A model generated the notes under the pieces. It worked only from the letters and a program-made list of their open reading frames with translations. It did no database searches and had not been told where the DNA came from. Shown here in pieces: positions 41,187 through 53,990 of a DNA stretch of 64,000 nt; within the stretch, counting starts at the first letter, position 1; each line of letters opens with the position of its first letter. Source of the DNA: Puccinellia tenuiflora. Its lineage: Eukaryota; Streptophyta; Magnoliopsida; Poales; Poaceae. The stretch is taken from NCBI GenBank assembly GCA_012064385.1, contig QRDG01000417.1:748656-812655 (forward strand), read 5' to 3'. The position numbers were made by a program, and so were the translations under genes.

Positions 41187-41446
41187 CGGGTTGAAAACCC
41201 TAAGTGGCATGGTGCCTTGGGCCGGGGCGCCATGGTAGTGAGTATGGCGCCTTACCCTGGGGCGCCATGGTACTTACCTGGCGCTGACGTGGACGGTCCA
41301 CGACGCCTTTGACCAAGGCGTCATGCTTCCTGGTATGGTGCCCTGGGGCCGGGCGTCATGAAAAATGGTCAAATCTGAAATTATTTTGAATTTGAGTCCA
41401 TTCCGTAAAATCTTTTCAAAAAAGGATCAAATACGGTAAATTTCAC
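41187..41446 (-). repeat. Right TIR of the Mutator-like element
   Basis: This is the reverse complement of the left arm, ending GTAAATTTCAC next to the target duplication. Confidence 0.9.
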
Positions 41447-44382
41447 TCGTGATCCTGTCTAAACAAATGAAGGTAGCTCTGCACGGTGAATTGTTTCTGA
41501 GGTGGCCAGTTTCATGCTTTGGACAAGCATATACTCGTAAAGTTGTTGAGTGGCCGATCGAGTCAGGCAAGATTCAGATCTGGAACAAAAATGAACGATC
41601 AATATACACACAGTTAAGGTTTCTTTGGATTACAGGATTACAAAACGAAGAAACGAGAGAACACAGAAATTTGACAAAATTCAAGGTGGAAAATAGAGGA
41701 TTACAAAATTCAGGCTCAATGTCAAATAACCCCTCTTCCACAACATCAAGCCTATCTACCTCATCACACTCTTGTAAACCCTCATTGATCATATCCTTCA
41801 TGCATTGATCTCCATCAAATAAGCCATATCAATTAAAAAACAAATCACAACTATCTATTTTGGCCAAAATTTAAAAGGTGTAATCAAATTTGTTGACAAC
41901 AACTATTGCCACAATTATTCATGCAGTTATTGAAACAAACTAAAGGAAACGGGGATAAAACATACCTTGGTTGCGGGTGGCGAGGTCTTGGGCATTCCAC
42001 CGAACAATGTGGGAGTTCGAACCACTGCCGCCTAGGAACATTGCGGCTCCCCTTGCATCGCCGGTAAGTTGCCGGCCATAAAGGATGCGTTTAAATTAAG
42101 ATACGGTGGCGCGGTGACAAATGATAAGGACTCGCCGACCTCCAAGGTCACGTCGCATGAGGAGAAGCGGGGCAGAGAAGGTGGTGGGGCGTTCCCGGGG
42201 AGGTACCCGTACGTCGGCGATGAAGAGAGGTCATGCAACATGCTACGAGGTGGGCGACTCCCGGAGAATCCCGAACCTTGGCTCGCTCCGGCTTGGAAAG
42301 ACGTGGCTTCGGAGACCGACCCTTGGATGAGAATGCATGAGAACTACGGTTTTGCGGGGCCATGGCTTCACTCTTTCTTGGGCGGCTAGGGTGGCGGTGG
42401 GTTTCCTTGCCTCTAACGCTTTGTTAGCCTTGCACGCAGATGTTTTAGATGACAAGCAATAAACGATGAATAAAAGTAAGATCAACACAGGGGAAATGTG
42501 ATTTTAACATGAAAAACCATCCAAGGAGAAGCAAAAAATACGGACGCTAGCCAGCAAAAGTTCACTATTTTGGGAGAGGATACAAATGTCGATGATTTTA
42601 CAATGATTCGACTTATCCCGTGCGGCGGCATGCAAGAGGTGTATAAAGAGGTGGTGAATTAGGTCGATACTGATCCACGTCGGCCCAAGCCTACCGGCGA
42701 CGGGGCTCGCTCGGCTCGTCAGAAGTAGTCTCTTAACTGCATAGCTTTCAACTAAATTTGGATCACAACTTAATAACAGATGATTCGTTCGGAACTAGCT
42801 CTACGGTTGATTATCGGCATGGCGTCAAACATGGACGCGTTGTCCATAGTGGGTGGGGATGGGGCTCAGGCGGCGGCGGATGAGAACGGGAGCGGCACGG
42901 ACGCACGGTGGCCATGTCTCTGGTGGGTGTTTGGGCGGCGACGACTCAAATTGGAAGAGAAAAAAAAGGAGAGTGTGTGTGGATTGGTCTGGCTAACGAG
43001 TGGGTCCGGACGACTTGGAGACAGACATGTGTGTCCGTTTGGGCAGAGCAGACACATGAGCCGGTTTGGGTAAGCCGTTGGAGTTGACCTTGTATTATGT
43101 GTAAACTACTAACTGAGCAATTCTTGATTCAAGCAGAGATGAATCATCGACTTCTTACGCCATTTACGCCACCTCATCTAAGGTTTTGTTTTTATTTCTA
43201 CATCGCTCGCGGCCTCCTAGCCAGGACCAGGCCAGCCACTGTTTACCCATCGTCTGAGCTTTATTACAGTGTAACAGTAGTAGGTGCAATTAACCATACA
43301 CAGTTGATTCCAGCAACAACCTGACACGGGATGAAAACGACACTGCCGCGGAAAGCAGAAACAGTTGTGACATACTGACATGACTCATACGAACACCATT
43401 CGGTACAACCAGCACACTAAAGTCGTCCCCTTATAAACATCTCAAAAGGTAAAGCGGAAGTAAACATCAGACCTGAAGTGAACTACTCCATTCGGGGAAG
43501 CGGCGGTAGAAGAAATGCCACACAGACGCTCAATTCAATTTGGGGTCCACAGAAGCTTCAGAATTACTAGAAAAAAATACTCATGGCAGGCTAGTGAGAC
43601 GACACGCACGCACGCACGCAGGCGGTGAAGAGTTTGGGTGTGTTTTCGGCAAAGGGTAGATGCACCAGAATCCTCCCCACTTGTCCTCTCACTCATCAAA
43701 AGCGGCATGGTGTGCCTGAAACAGGATGCCCGTGCCGTTCTCTTGGCCGTTGCAACTCCGATGGCTGGCAGTGGCAGCTCGTCGATCTGGAAACGCACAA
43801 CACCCCAAGATTGCAAAACGACGCCGGACAAGACGTGGCGATCTATCTCTAGAGAACCCGTCACGTTATCTCCATCGTTCGTCAGATGGTAAGGCTAATC
43901 TTGTGTGACGCATAGAAACGTAGGCATAACACGCGTGCGTCCAAAAGAGTTCGTGATGTGCGCCTTTCCTCTGAGAGTTCCTGACGGTTGCAACAAAAAA
44001 ATGCTACCCTGCCGCGCGGTGTGGTCACGTCAGTTTGGCCCTGTAAAAAAAAAAAACAGCGGAGCAGAGCCCATACGTAGCACTGTAAAAAAGAGTACTT
44101 CCAGTTGACGAGGTGCTTTCTTTCCGGATCCGTCGTCTGTGGGGACTAGAGTAGACTGCACGCTGACCGACCAGGTCGGTACCCTGCCCGAACCAAAATG
44201 GGTAAAAATCGCATCCCCGCGCGCAACGACCGATCGAGTGCAGCCGGCCCCTAACCACAATACTACATCTTTTTTTTTTACTACTCCAGACACAGGCGAT
44301 CCTATAGCTTTGGAAAGCCCAGCTACATGGTTGGAAGTTGGAACTTGGGAGTGAACTTGACACCAAGTATAAGTGCCTAATG

Positions 44383-44580
44383 CTGGTCACAATGGAGAGT
44401 AACTAAGGCTAGTTAGTTACTATTATCATAGTGTAAAGTAATATAAATAGAGTAACATAGATGATCTTATTGATTACCCTATAAACTCATCTTGTCTATG
44501 AAAGTGTGATGTTAATTACCTGCCACATCATCTTTTTTGCTTAGGTGGCATGCAAGTTACTAGTTAAGTTACTCCTACTC
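44383..44580. mobile_element. MITE-like remnant
   Basis: It starts GCTGGTCACAATGGAGAGTAAC and ends near GTTACTCCTAC, with internal TAGTTACT words. This matches a very common grass MITE text (GCTGGTCATAATGGGTAGTAAC type). The right terminus is degraded and the superfamily is unsure. Confidence 0.5.
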
Positions 44581-44689
44581 CCTACAAAATGTATATAAGT
44601 TCCTAATCTGCCACCTATATCTCAGCATATATTCCCGCGTGGACTTCAAAGATAAGCTTTTGACCTACGTTTTTTTTTTGTAGAGGGGG

Positions 44690-45000
44690 CGCTTTTGGCA
44701 CCCAAAGTATAGTTTTTAAAATATGTTTTCCACGCGTTTTAAAATGTCAGAAAAATGCCCATATTTGTCGGCATTCTATGTGTTTGCAAAATCGTTTTAT
44801 AAAATCTGATATTATATGTGCCGTGTGTAAACACACAAAATTCCATGCTAGAAAAGCATTCACGAGACTTTTTTTTTGGTCTCGCAGAACATTTAAAATA
44901 TCGGTTTTTTCTGAAACTTGATGTGCACGCATAGAAAATGTTGATATGTAAGTGACAATTTTTTTCGAAAGTTTTTTACACTTCGAAATGGTGAAATGGG
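44690..45000. repeat. AT-rich dispersed repeat, copy 2
   Basis: It contains GGCATTCTATGTGTTTGC, TCTGATATTATATGTGCC and, inverted, GATGTGCACGCATAGAAAAT. Layout and words match copies 1 and 3. Confidence 0.45.
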
Positions 45001-45199
45001 CATATGTTATTTCCGGATTAAATGTGCTTGCTATAAAATTCTACACAGGTACTAAGGTCGGTAATTTTCTTGGACATACGAATATACATACTCGAAAAAA
45101 TGGACTGGGGTAAAATACATTTTATTTTATTTTCCTTAACCAAATAGGCAAATACTCCAAATATGTAATCCCCCGCAAGAAGAAGAAAAAAAAAACACC

Positions 45200-48080
45200 T
45201 CCAATTATATCAGCGTCTGCTCCCGACCCACAGGGTGAGATCTCCTCCTCCACGGTTTCCTCTCCACCGTCCCGTACAGGTTACCCTGGTTTCCTCTTCC
45301 AGTCTTCGTCTTCCTCTCCCGAGTCCTGACCTACCCAAGCAAGCTCCAATCCCCACCCGATGCGCCTCCACACCATCCCCTGTACCCTGCAACCTCGCCC
45401 TGCCCTAGAGCTGCCGCCGTAGCTCAGCGTGTCAACGCCTGCCCCCCGCCGCCTCCCACGCGCGCGCGTCGCCGCCACCGCGTTCTAACCTCGCCGTGTC
45501 GCTGCTGTCTCGTCAATCCTGCCCAATCGGTGAGCTCGTTTCGTCCTCTGATTACACAAATTCCACTTGCCCTCCCGCAAATTTCGGATGCGTGCCGCGC
45601 AATTTTTCGGTGTGCTGGTGCAAACCGGCCCCGCCGTCTTGATCCGCCCTAGCTCGAGCTAGGAGCTCCTGTCTTGGTCGGGCGGATTTTAGGGTTCGAT
45701 GCTTGCTTCTCGGCCCGGGCGTTCGGAATTGGCCATGTGCTGATATCCCTTTCGGATACTTTGATAGGGGTGGGAAATCTGAATACTTATTTAGCATTAA
45801 TTGTGATTAATGTCTGCATAGGTCATCAGATCATTTTAGGACCTAATCTTTTGCATTTGCGTGTCTTATGTGTCAAGACAGGGGGCTGGAAAGGTGATGC
45901 GCCCTCATGTTCTCACTGTTGTTTATGTGCATTGGTGGTGGCCAGCTGCTCGGTTCAGGTATTGTATTCATGTTTGGCTGCACAATTGGGCTTGCTTTTG
46001 GTGTTACGAATCTTTGGATTGCAACTTGTTTGATTCTGTTTTAGTTGAGGATGTAAATATGCAATACTGTGGTGTATATCAAGTTTTAATTAAGATGAAA
46101 AGAGAGATTTATCTTTGATGACTTCAAAATCATGCTAGCTTTTATCATACTTGTGTGGGGCTTGCATCTTAAACTTTCTGGATTAAATTGTGAGCTTCAG
46201 TTTCTTGAGAAGTACGATGAACACCAGATTTATCATGTCTGGTACTTATAAAATGCTAAGTTTGGGCTTACTTCTTAGTGGCTGGAGGAACGATAAGAGA
46301 TAGCTTGGGCTATTCATTGTCAGCGTCATCAGGCGAATTGAAAACCCTTCAACTCTTTGATAATAGAAAAACACAAATGCTAGTTTTGCTCAGTATATTC
46401 TTTTAATCCTTCATAAGATGTTGGTGGACAATGCTATACTGGTAATCAACAAGTTAGCCCCGCTAATCAACTTTTTTCTAGAACCCATGCCATAGTATCC
46501 AAGATCCTTACTCTATTCAGGATCTCGTAAGCTGCTGGTAGTAAATAAACACTTATATATGGAAGTCCCATGTTTATAACGATCCTTCAACTTTTCATGA
46601 TCTCACATGGCACACATAATTTTACTAAACTATCCGTTATTTATTTCATAAGTTCATATCTCATCATGTGTAGTTTGTGCATTTTGGCATTTACTAACAA
46701 TCTGTTGAGGTCATACAGTGTAACCATCAACATTTTGAATAGAAGGCACACTTAAGCGGCGCTTTTACAGTTGAATGTTCTTTACTTCTGCCTTTAGGTC
46801 TTACATTCTGCTACACTCTTATAAATTTTGTAATTTGGAACACAGAAACATTGTATGTTTAGGTATTGTTAGGATGCTTTATGAACGTACAAGTATAATC
46901 TCCAGAATTTCTATGTTCTTTAATTCTGCCTTTAGGTCTAACATTCTGCTACACTCTTATAAATTTTGTAATTTGGAACACAGAAACATTGTATGTTTAG
47001 GTATTGTTAGGATGCTTTATGAACATACAAGTCTAATCTCCAGAATTTCTATGTTCTTTAAGATTATGTCTAGAACTGTCCTTCAACACTTTCACCAGCT
47101 CTGGAATATATCCTCGCATTTAAACCGAGTCTGGTGCTGTGCATTAGGACTCAGATTATAATTACATAAAATGTGTGTACTCGTTCTAACATCCTTGGCG
47201 CTGTTGGATTTTTAAGTACTGAAGTCTGCTATTATTCTTCATAAATTGAGTTGCTTAATCACAGTGTTTCCTATGCAGGTTTCATGTTCATTGCTGAGCT
47301 GTCTTGTCAATAAATAACCTGAGACATCTCATATTGTAGCATAAACAACACATTAAGGTGTGTGCCTTATGCTTGTATCCATGCACCTGCCATTCGCTAA
47401 TAGCTCATTTCCTGAGTTTTCATGCCTAAAAGTTACATGTGAATTTTCGTTTTACAGGTTTTTCATTTCAAGCATCAGACCAAACTTTAATCTATTATCA
47501 GATAAACTCGAGGTATGTCAGTTTGAGTGTACATTAATTTTATTTGGAATTGTGCAGTTTTTACTCTCAAAATTAAGAAAATATGAATAGGCTCATCATT
47601 CCTTATACTTTGGCATATATATGTACTGTTAATACGTTGGATTATAAATGATTATGAACTTCTAGTGATATCATCCTTTTCTATTTCGTACCATGGAAGT
47701 TCAGGGCTTTGTTTCCTTGTCAGTACAGTCTCATGATTTTTTTGAACAATGAATCTTTTTTATGTTCAAGATGAGTCAGCTTATGTACAATGAGTCGTAG
47801 ATTTTCTTTTATGTTCAAGTTTAATCCTTTTTTGGTTTATTCATCATAAATAATTTAGTCCCGTTTGGGTTTATTCAGCATCCAGAGGGGCAATACGTTG
47901 AACTTATAAATGCTCCATTATATTGCCATGTCAAGTTTAATTGAACTCATGTCTTGGTGCAGTAGCAATATAATCTGACAGAAAATTGCTTTAGGTCATA
48001 TGCTGGAAAATGTGTGATTACTATGCACCTTCATATATTTATTCTAACTTGGAAGTTTTCATTGCAGAACTGGAGAGGGA
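45200..48080 (+). ncRNA. Possible spliced non-coding transcript
   Basis: A GC-rich, CT-rich block at 45200-45529 resembles a first-exon leader and ends CCAATCG|GTGAGCTCG. Downstream the DNA is AT-rich like intron sequence, with exon-like pieces bounded by good sites: GACAG|GGGGCTGG...GTTCAG|GTATTG (about 45881-45958), TATGCAG|GTTTCATG...TTAAG|GTGTG (about 47279-47356), TTTACAG|GTTTTTCA...CTCGAG|GTATG (about 47459-47513) and CATTGCAG|AACTGG (48067). None of the joined pieces gives a convincing protein. It may be a non-coding RNA or a gene relic that has lost its coding exons. It converges on the PHD-finger gene. Confidence 0.35.
46775..47060 (+). repeat. 138-bp tandem duplication
   Basis: ATGTTCTTTA..TTCTGCCTTTAGG begins at 46775 and 46913, and a third start is at 47051. 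The two full units differ at only a few bases. Because 138 is 46 codons, an open frame of 128 codons spans both units; I regard that frame as accidental. Confidence 0.9.
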
Positions 48081-48214
48081 ATTGCAGAGAGGGTAGGCAA
48101 AAAATCACTGGTTAGAAAGACAAGATTCCATTAACTTAAGGTCTAGAGAGGCCTCAGGCTCTGCTCCTTACTCTCTTGGCTCTCAGTATTTACATTTCAC
48201 TACATTATGTACAG

Positions 48215-51156
48215 TCACCCCACGGTTGCCAGGCGCCCAAATTTGCCCGCACCGCCAACAGATGGTACTATCTCATCCTTGCACCTGCCGGCAGCAACCA
48301 TCTCCACTCTACCGCCGCCACTGCCACCTCCACCCCCACGACTCTTTCCTTTGCGTGGACTTGCGCACTTCCTGCAGATGAAATTCTCTGGGACTTCTTC
48401 AAAATCGCTGATCCCTGAGCACCTGGTATGCTGCCAGACTCCACATACATCACATGCCATCATCCTCTCACCATCATCGTCCTTGGCGCCACAAGTGCAG
48501 TCCACCGTCCAGTTCTCCAAACCCCTCTCCATCCTGAACTGCACGATTCTCCGGTGATCCCCAGTGCACCGTCCTCGCACCCTTACAAGCTGGCTTGAGC
48601 CAAGCACGTGCTTCACAGGTGTTGTGTCACTTACGTTCGGGAAGTCAGGGAGCTGTTCAGCCTGGAAGCTATGGAACATGAGGTACGTCTCTTGGAAGAC
48701 CCTTGCAGCCTGTATTTTCAGTTCACCGAGGGTTGCACTTGCTGGTAAAATTAGAAGTTCCACCGGTGGTGCCGTGTAGTCCTTTGGGTGATCAAGCAGT
48801 TCAATGGAACAACTCACAGAAAACAGTAATGGGTTCAAAAGAGCTTCTGGAGCACCCTCATCATAGTGCTTGATGAACTGCTTGCAGTCAAGAATTTTTG
48901 CAGCTGCATTGTGTGATGATGCAGCCACCACCTCTGGTTGCGAAGACAGCATTGTTTCTGGGTTCAGCAGGGCATCGTACAGGAATCGAAGATCATGTAC
49001 AAGATGCTCGACAGATGGCCCAAACACAGTTGCATCAACTGGGAACTGATTGGAATATGTTTCCAGCCTGCTTGCCATGAAATACAAGTCAAGAGGATTG
49101 CCTAATGAAGTAATGCAAATTGGAGCAACATACTGGAAACAAGGTGTACCTGTATTCAATTGCACTAGTCTCAGCATTGCAGCGGACAGCAATGAAATGG
49201 CCATCATCCATCAGTTTCCCTCGCAATCCTCGAAGAGAATAATCCAACAGCTCCTGTGAATCAACAGCCTTGGACGCAGCTCCCCTAAGTGCACGCCAAG
49301 ACACCCAGCGCCCAGACTGGACAGCGCGGAGAATCTTGAGCATTGCAGCTTCTGCTCGGTCGATATCTTCTTTGTTCCACATGCAGAGCACATTCGATCC
49401 GACTTCTCCATGCTCATCTATCGCTAGTTTTGACATCCCAGCGTCCTTACGAGCTTGATGAAGCAGGTGCATTATGAACCGGAAGAGGTCCCTCGCAGTC
49501 ACAAGCTGTCGATCGGAAAGGGCCCAATACAGAGCAATCGTGTTCTGTAACGGGGTCCTGATGGTGTTGCGGTGTGAGAAGTACAGCGTCAGGTGTATGC
49601 CAGAGAGCACATCAACTGCCTCCTGGTAGGTGTCTGAGGTATGTGCAAAGCTACCAGCGCCAAACTTATATCCCCATTCACCATACCATGGATGGCCACT
49701 TGTGATGGCATGTAGAAGCCTGTAGTCCATTCCATGCTTCTTGGAGATGTCCATGACAGTGACCTTCCTGCAATGTCGAAAATGGCATTCTTAGTGCTAT
49801 GGCTGGATGGTTTTTGAATAATGATCAGGTCATGACAGTAACCACCACCAGTAATGAAGGCCTGTTTACCTCACATGCAGCACCTTGCACAGGCGATCCC
49901 AAAAGCTCATTATATCACGGCCAGTAAGATGTCTTGACCCGCCCTCACGGCCATTTACCCTGAGAAGATGCCCATAGCCGTTTGCATGCACAACTGCATG
50001 CAGCAAGTGAGAGGAATCGTCCAGATGCAGGTACCCGCACTCTTCCAGCTCCTCACCTTCCATGTCGAAGTTGCACAAGAGGCACCTGGAGAAGAAATTG
50101 CATCCACGGTAAGGATACATGGTAGTCATCTTTGCGCAGATGAATAATTACGTTACACAACAAACTAGTTGAATTAACACACTGTACAACAAAATTGCGC
50201 ACCCAGCACATGGAATTAACAAATTGGGGAACACTTTCGTGGTGACAGGAAATCAACTGGGCATTCGTTTCCATTCTTCAGTGATACTTGCGTTATGCAG
50301 AAAGTTTGTTCGTTTTGTCCAGAAACTAACAATGCTTGTTCCTCCCACCTTGATTCTGCAGCGGCCATGGGAGTCCCGCAGCGGAGGCAGCAGGTGCGGC
50401 GCCGGCCAGCCATCTGGATGCTGTCGTTCTCGATGATGAAATGGTAGCGCTTCCCGCAGACCGGGTGCCCACTCCATCCTGCAATTGAACAGATGTACTG
50501 TATCAGAGAATGAAATTCAATCTCTACTGCTGTTTGATTGTGACAAATAAAGTGAAACCAAACATTGACATTGTGCAATTCAAAAGCAACACCCCAACGA
50601 TGAAATTTGCGTAACACTTGGCTTAAAACGAAAAAAAATCAGGAAAATCTGCAATGCCAGACAGCCGGGCATTTACCTACCGTCGAAATAATTAAAAATT
50701 GAAATAAAGAATAAAAAGGAGGAACAAGACATTATCTTCCATAAGTTTTACGAAAAAAAAATATACGGGAAAACAATGTTTGAGGAGAGAGAAAAAAGAG
50801 GAGGAAAGCAACTCACCGACGACTCTGCACTGATCACAATACACAGATCGCGATCTGAGCACATCCTCCTCTACGACGTTGAGCTCCACCCCGCGGCTAC
50901 CACCGCCGTCCTCCTCTCCGTCCTCGCCGACCCTCAGCGAGACCCTCCACGTCAACAGGTGCGGCGGGGCGGCCGCGGCCGCCGGCGAGAAGATGGAGGG
51001 CAGCGGCAGAAGCCGCGCGTGCCTCGCGAGGAAGCCCCTCACCGCCTCCCGGAACGTCCCGACCGCCCCGCCGTCCGCGGCCGCCGGGAACAACGCGAAG
51101 TCCCTGGCTTCCGCCCGTGTCCTCGCCTTCTTTAGCGGCCGGCCGTTCACCACCAT
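48215..51156 (-). CDS. PHD-finger protein, MS1/MMD1 relative (At1g33420-like)
   Basis: The intact five-exon gene has exons 51156-50817, 50478-50349, 50085-49870, 49767-49150 and 49067-48215; all introns are GT-AG and all joins keep the frame (2157 nt, 718 residues). The N-terminus MVVNGRPLKKARTRAEARDF is followed by CDQCRVVG-WSGHPVCGKRYH, CLLCNFD and GYLHLDDSSHLLHAVVHANG, GREGGSRHLTGRDIMSFWDR. Near residues 620-670 is a Cys4-His-Cys3 PHD finger (CTCGAKDDDGERMMACDVCG, then WQHTRCSG, ICRKC). The C-terminus is Gly-rich. Relatives (MS1, MMD1/DUET) are nuclear histone-reading regulators of anther and meiocyte development. A similar role here is inference; At1g33420-type members are less studied. 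Confidence 0.92.
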
Positions 51157-51550
51157 CTCCGCTCCTCCTTCCGTCGGATCTCCCCAGATCTGGCCGCTCC
51201 GCCTCCGTCAGCCTACTTCGTCGTCGTCGTCGTCCAACCAGATCGGAACCCGGGTTAGGGTTCGCGGCGGCGGCGGCTCCGAGATAAAGAGGAGGGAGGT
51301 GATGGGGTCGATTCCTTCGAGGGGAAGCACGATCCCGTGCGCCTGGTCCTTGTACACCAAGCGCGGTGCAACGAATAACCGGGCCCACGGGCAAGGGAGA
51401 GGTGTATGGTGGCGGGTCTATGCGCCTCTGGAGTCTGGACGCGACGGGCTCGTCAGGTCGTGGCAGAGCGCTAACCAGGGTTGGGTGGGTGGTTGGGTTG
51501 GGTTGGGTTCGGGGGGCTTTCCGAAAAGATAGCGGCAGGAATGGGAGGGA
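51157..51550 (-). promoter_or_regulatory. Promoter and 5' leader region of the PHD-finger gene
   Basis: GC-rich sequence upstream of the minus-strand ATG, with a GGGTTGGGTT repeat at 51478-51510. No clear TATA box; GC-rich TATA-less promoters are common for plant regulators. Confidence 0.4.
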
Positions 51551-53599
51551 ATAAAGACTCGGGGCATTATCGTAATTTCGTGCCCCCGGTTTCCGGAGAG
51601 GACGATTGCGAAAGATGGACGTGGCCCCACGCCGATGGAATGACCTGAATACCCCCCTTGGTCTTTGGGGTTCGCACTTTTTTTGGATCTCTTTGCTGCT
51701 GGGTGCACTTTGTTGCCGCCTACCACGTGGCCATGGCGTTAACCAAAGACATCAAAGAGGGGGGAAAGAGTGGTAGCATTTGGTTGCCCCCAAACCATGT
51801 ACTTCACTCTATTTTTAAACAAAAGAAGTGATCATTGTCAGTCTATTTTTAAACAAAACAAGTGATGATTGTCTTGACAGAACAATCATAGCAAATGGTT
51901 TCCGGAGTATGTGTTTATTTGATGAGATTTTCATGTGATTTGCTTTTGATTTTCATAAGACATGTTTACACATCACGATAATCAACATGTTTATATAACT
52001 AAACAAGATGTGAGAAATGAACATGATACCGTACTCATACTTAAATAAATCAAAGACATGTGATGCAGGAGTGCAGGTTTGTAAGTGTACAACGTATAAG
52101 TATTTCAATAGATCATAAGGCAAGTCAATATAGACAAACAAGAACAAGAAAAATTAGTGCATCTGCAGTAAAAGAAATTGCATAAATTTCATGCATGCTT
52201 ATGAACAAGTTGAAAACATTATACCACCTTATAGTTAAAAGTTGAGGAGAGTAATCCTGATGCTCCCTCCTTTCATAACGTAAGATTTCTCTCATGTAAT
52301 GATTTAAGTATGTGTTAACCCAAGTTTGTCGTGCCAATATTTGGCTAGATAAAATGTTGATCAATCAAAATTTTCCTGCGGATGAGTTTACCAACATGGC
52401 CAACAATAACGAACTAGAATTGTCAAGCTAAACTATTGATAACCATCCAAAATTTTGCTCATAGCCAAAAAAGAGTAGGGTGGACTTTGGCCACCATTAA
52501 ACATACCCATGAATACAACTTTGTTGCTTGTTTGGCTTGCCTTTGTCTCTCTAAATAACTTCCCTTGTTTTGTTCTTGCCAGATACTTCCCCTTTCTTCT
52601 GAGTTGGAGATTATGCTGGCATCATGTGGTCTCCTTTCTCTGCAAATAAGTTCCTCTACAATATGCTCTATGTTGCACTAGTTTTATGCACACAAACTTG
52701 TAGTCCGTGCTTTCTTTTGTTGTGGTTCGGGTTTGCCTCTTCCAGAAAGTGCAGAGTTGGTTGGGATGACAAATCTGTCATGTGGTGTGTCGTAGACTTC
52801 TCTAATGTGTTTTGGAAGCTCCAAGACAATGTTTCCCATCTTGAGGTTTTGCTATATGACATCGTCATTTTTCTGAAGCTAGTTGTTCTTCTTCCTCGCA
52901 AGTGGTGTCCACCAGTGGGCATTCAATGCAGAAGGATGACGGTCGCCTCGTATCTTCATTGGTGGCAACCAGATCTATAGTTCTTGAGGTAAAGACATGT
53001 GGGAGGAGCTTTGGCACATGTTGCTTCGATGAAGTTCTTGAGTGTGACCTGGTGCTCGAAGGATGTATCTAGTTCTTCATCTCACATGTGTCCAACATGG
53101 TCTCCCATGTAATTTTTAATTTGTTTGTACGATGTATCTATAAAGTGAGTCATGTTGTTCTGACTGATGTTCTCCAATGTAATATAGTGCGGAAACTTTG
53201 CCAACAGAACATTGACCATTGCATGATATTCAAATAATAAGTGTATCATAGTATGACCAAAATTATTTTCATAAAACGTTGTGTGTTCATGCGGGCACAT
53301 TGTAATCAGTGTTTCAAGGGAGTCAACATATTTACACATAATAGAAAATTTCTAAAGATTGGCTTGTATATCAAATGATGACCTAAATTTTAAAAATTGT
53401 GTAACAATTATGGATTTAAATATAATATATAGTTTACTTGACATTAGTACTAAATTAAGGTCTTTTAGGAAATTATGTATTGGCATAAAAAAGAGTGTAT
53501 TGCACCACATGTCACTAAACTTGATGGATGGGTGCACTTTAGTCTCAAAAATCTCAAATGGTAAAAGCGAGACTTTAAAAGGGAAATTCACTTTGGCAC

Positions 53600-53990
53600 A
53601 TGGGAGCATATGCTACTACCATCGAAAATACATTTTCGCATGTAAAAAAATCGAGCAAAAATTTGGTGCGTATATGTCAACATTCTATGTGCGCACGATA
53701 AGTTTTATGAAAAACTGATATTTTTTGTGCCTTGCGTAAAAAAGACAAAAAAATGTCTCATGAAAATCCATTTTTAGGATCAAATTTTGTCTTTTTTACA
53801 CACTACGCAAAAAATATCGGCTTTCAGTGAAACGATTTTGTGAGGACATAGATTGTCGAGATGAACGTGCAGAACTTTTCGTCATTTCATAACAAAATTT
53901 GTATATGTTCATCGCCAATTTTTCAGAATTTTTTGAAATGTTCTACTTTTTTTATAAATTATTCAGTCAGGAGCATATGAGTTCGGAAGC
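53600..53990. repeat. AT-rich dispersed repeat, copy 3
   Basis: The text TGTGCGCACGATAAG, AAAACTGATATTTTTTGTGCC and CAAAAAATATCGGC places it with 37190-37560 and 44690-45000. It has internal inverted symmetry around 53770. Confidence 0.45.

Larger units (their letters stand above)
40105..41446. mobile_element. Mutator-like element (non-autonomous) with long TIRs
   Basis: The ends are GTGAAATTTACCGTATTTGA and its inverse, and a perfect 9-bp target duplication TCGTGATCC lies at 40096-40104 and 41447-41455. Nine bases is the Mutator hallmark. The terminal inverted repeats are about 230 to 260 bp (40105-40334 and about 41187-41446) and contain repeated ATGGCGCC and GGCGCCAT words. There is no transposase. 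The interior has a leader-like piece with a possible splice donor (CTCCAAG|GTAATC at about 40480), a repeat with AACCCTAACCCTAG (40674-40760) and a GC-rich repeat GAGGAGAGGCGGAGCACG (40870-41000). Confidence 0.92.
41456..45199. other. Intergenic, no confident gene
   Basis: An unrecognised plus-strand open frame (about 42036-42389, with YPYVGDEERSCNMLRGG) has protein-like composition but no ATG start and no domain I know. A (CGCA)n run lies at 43600-43621. A MITE-like piece lies at 44383-44580, and 44690-45000 is the second copy of the dispersed AT-rich repeat. Confidence 0.4.

Noticed and set aside
46775..47161. 128-codon frame over the 138-bp repeats
   Set aside because: It is open only because a 46-codon stop-free unit was duplicated; its composition is not protein-like.
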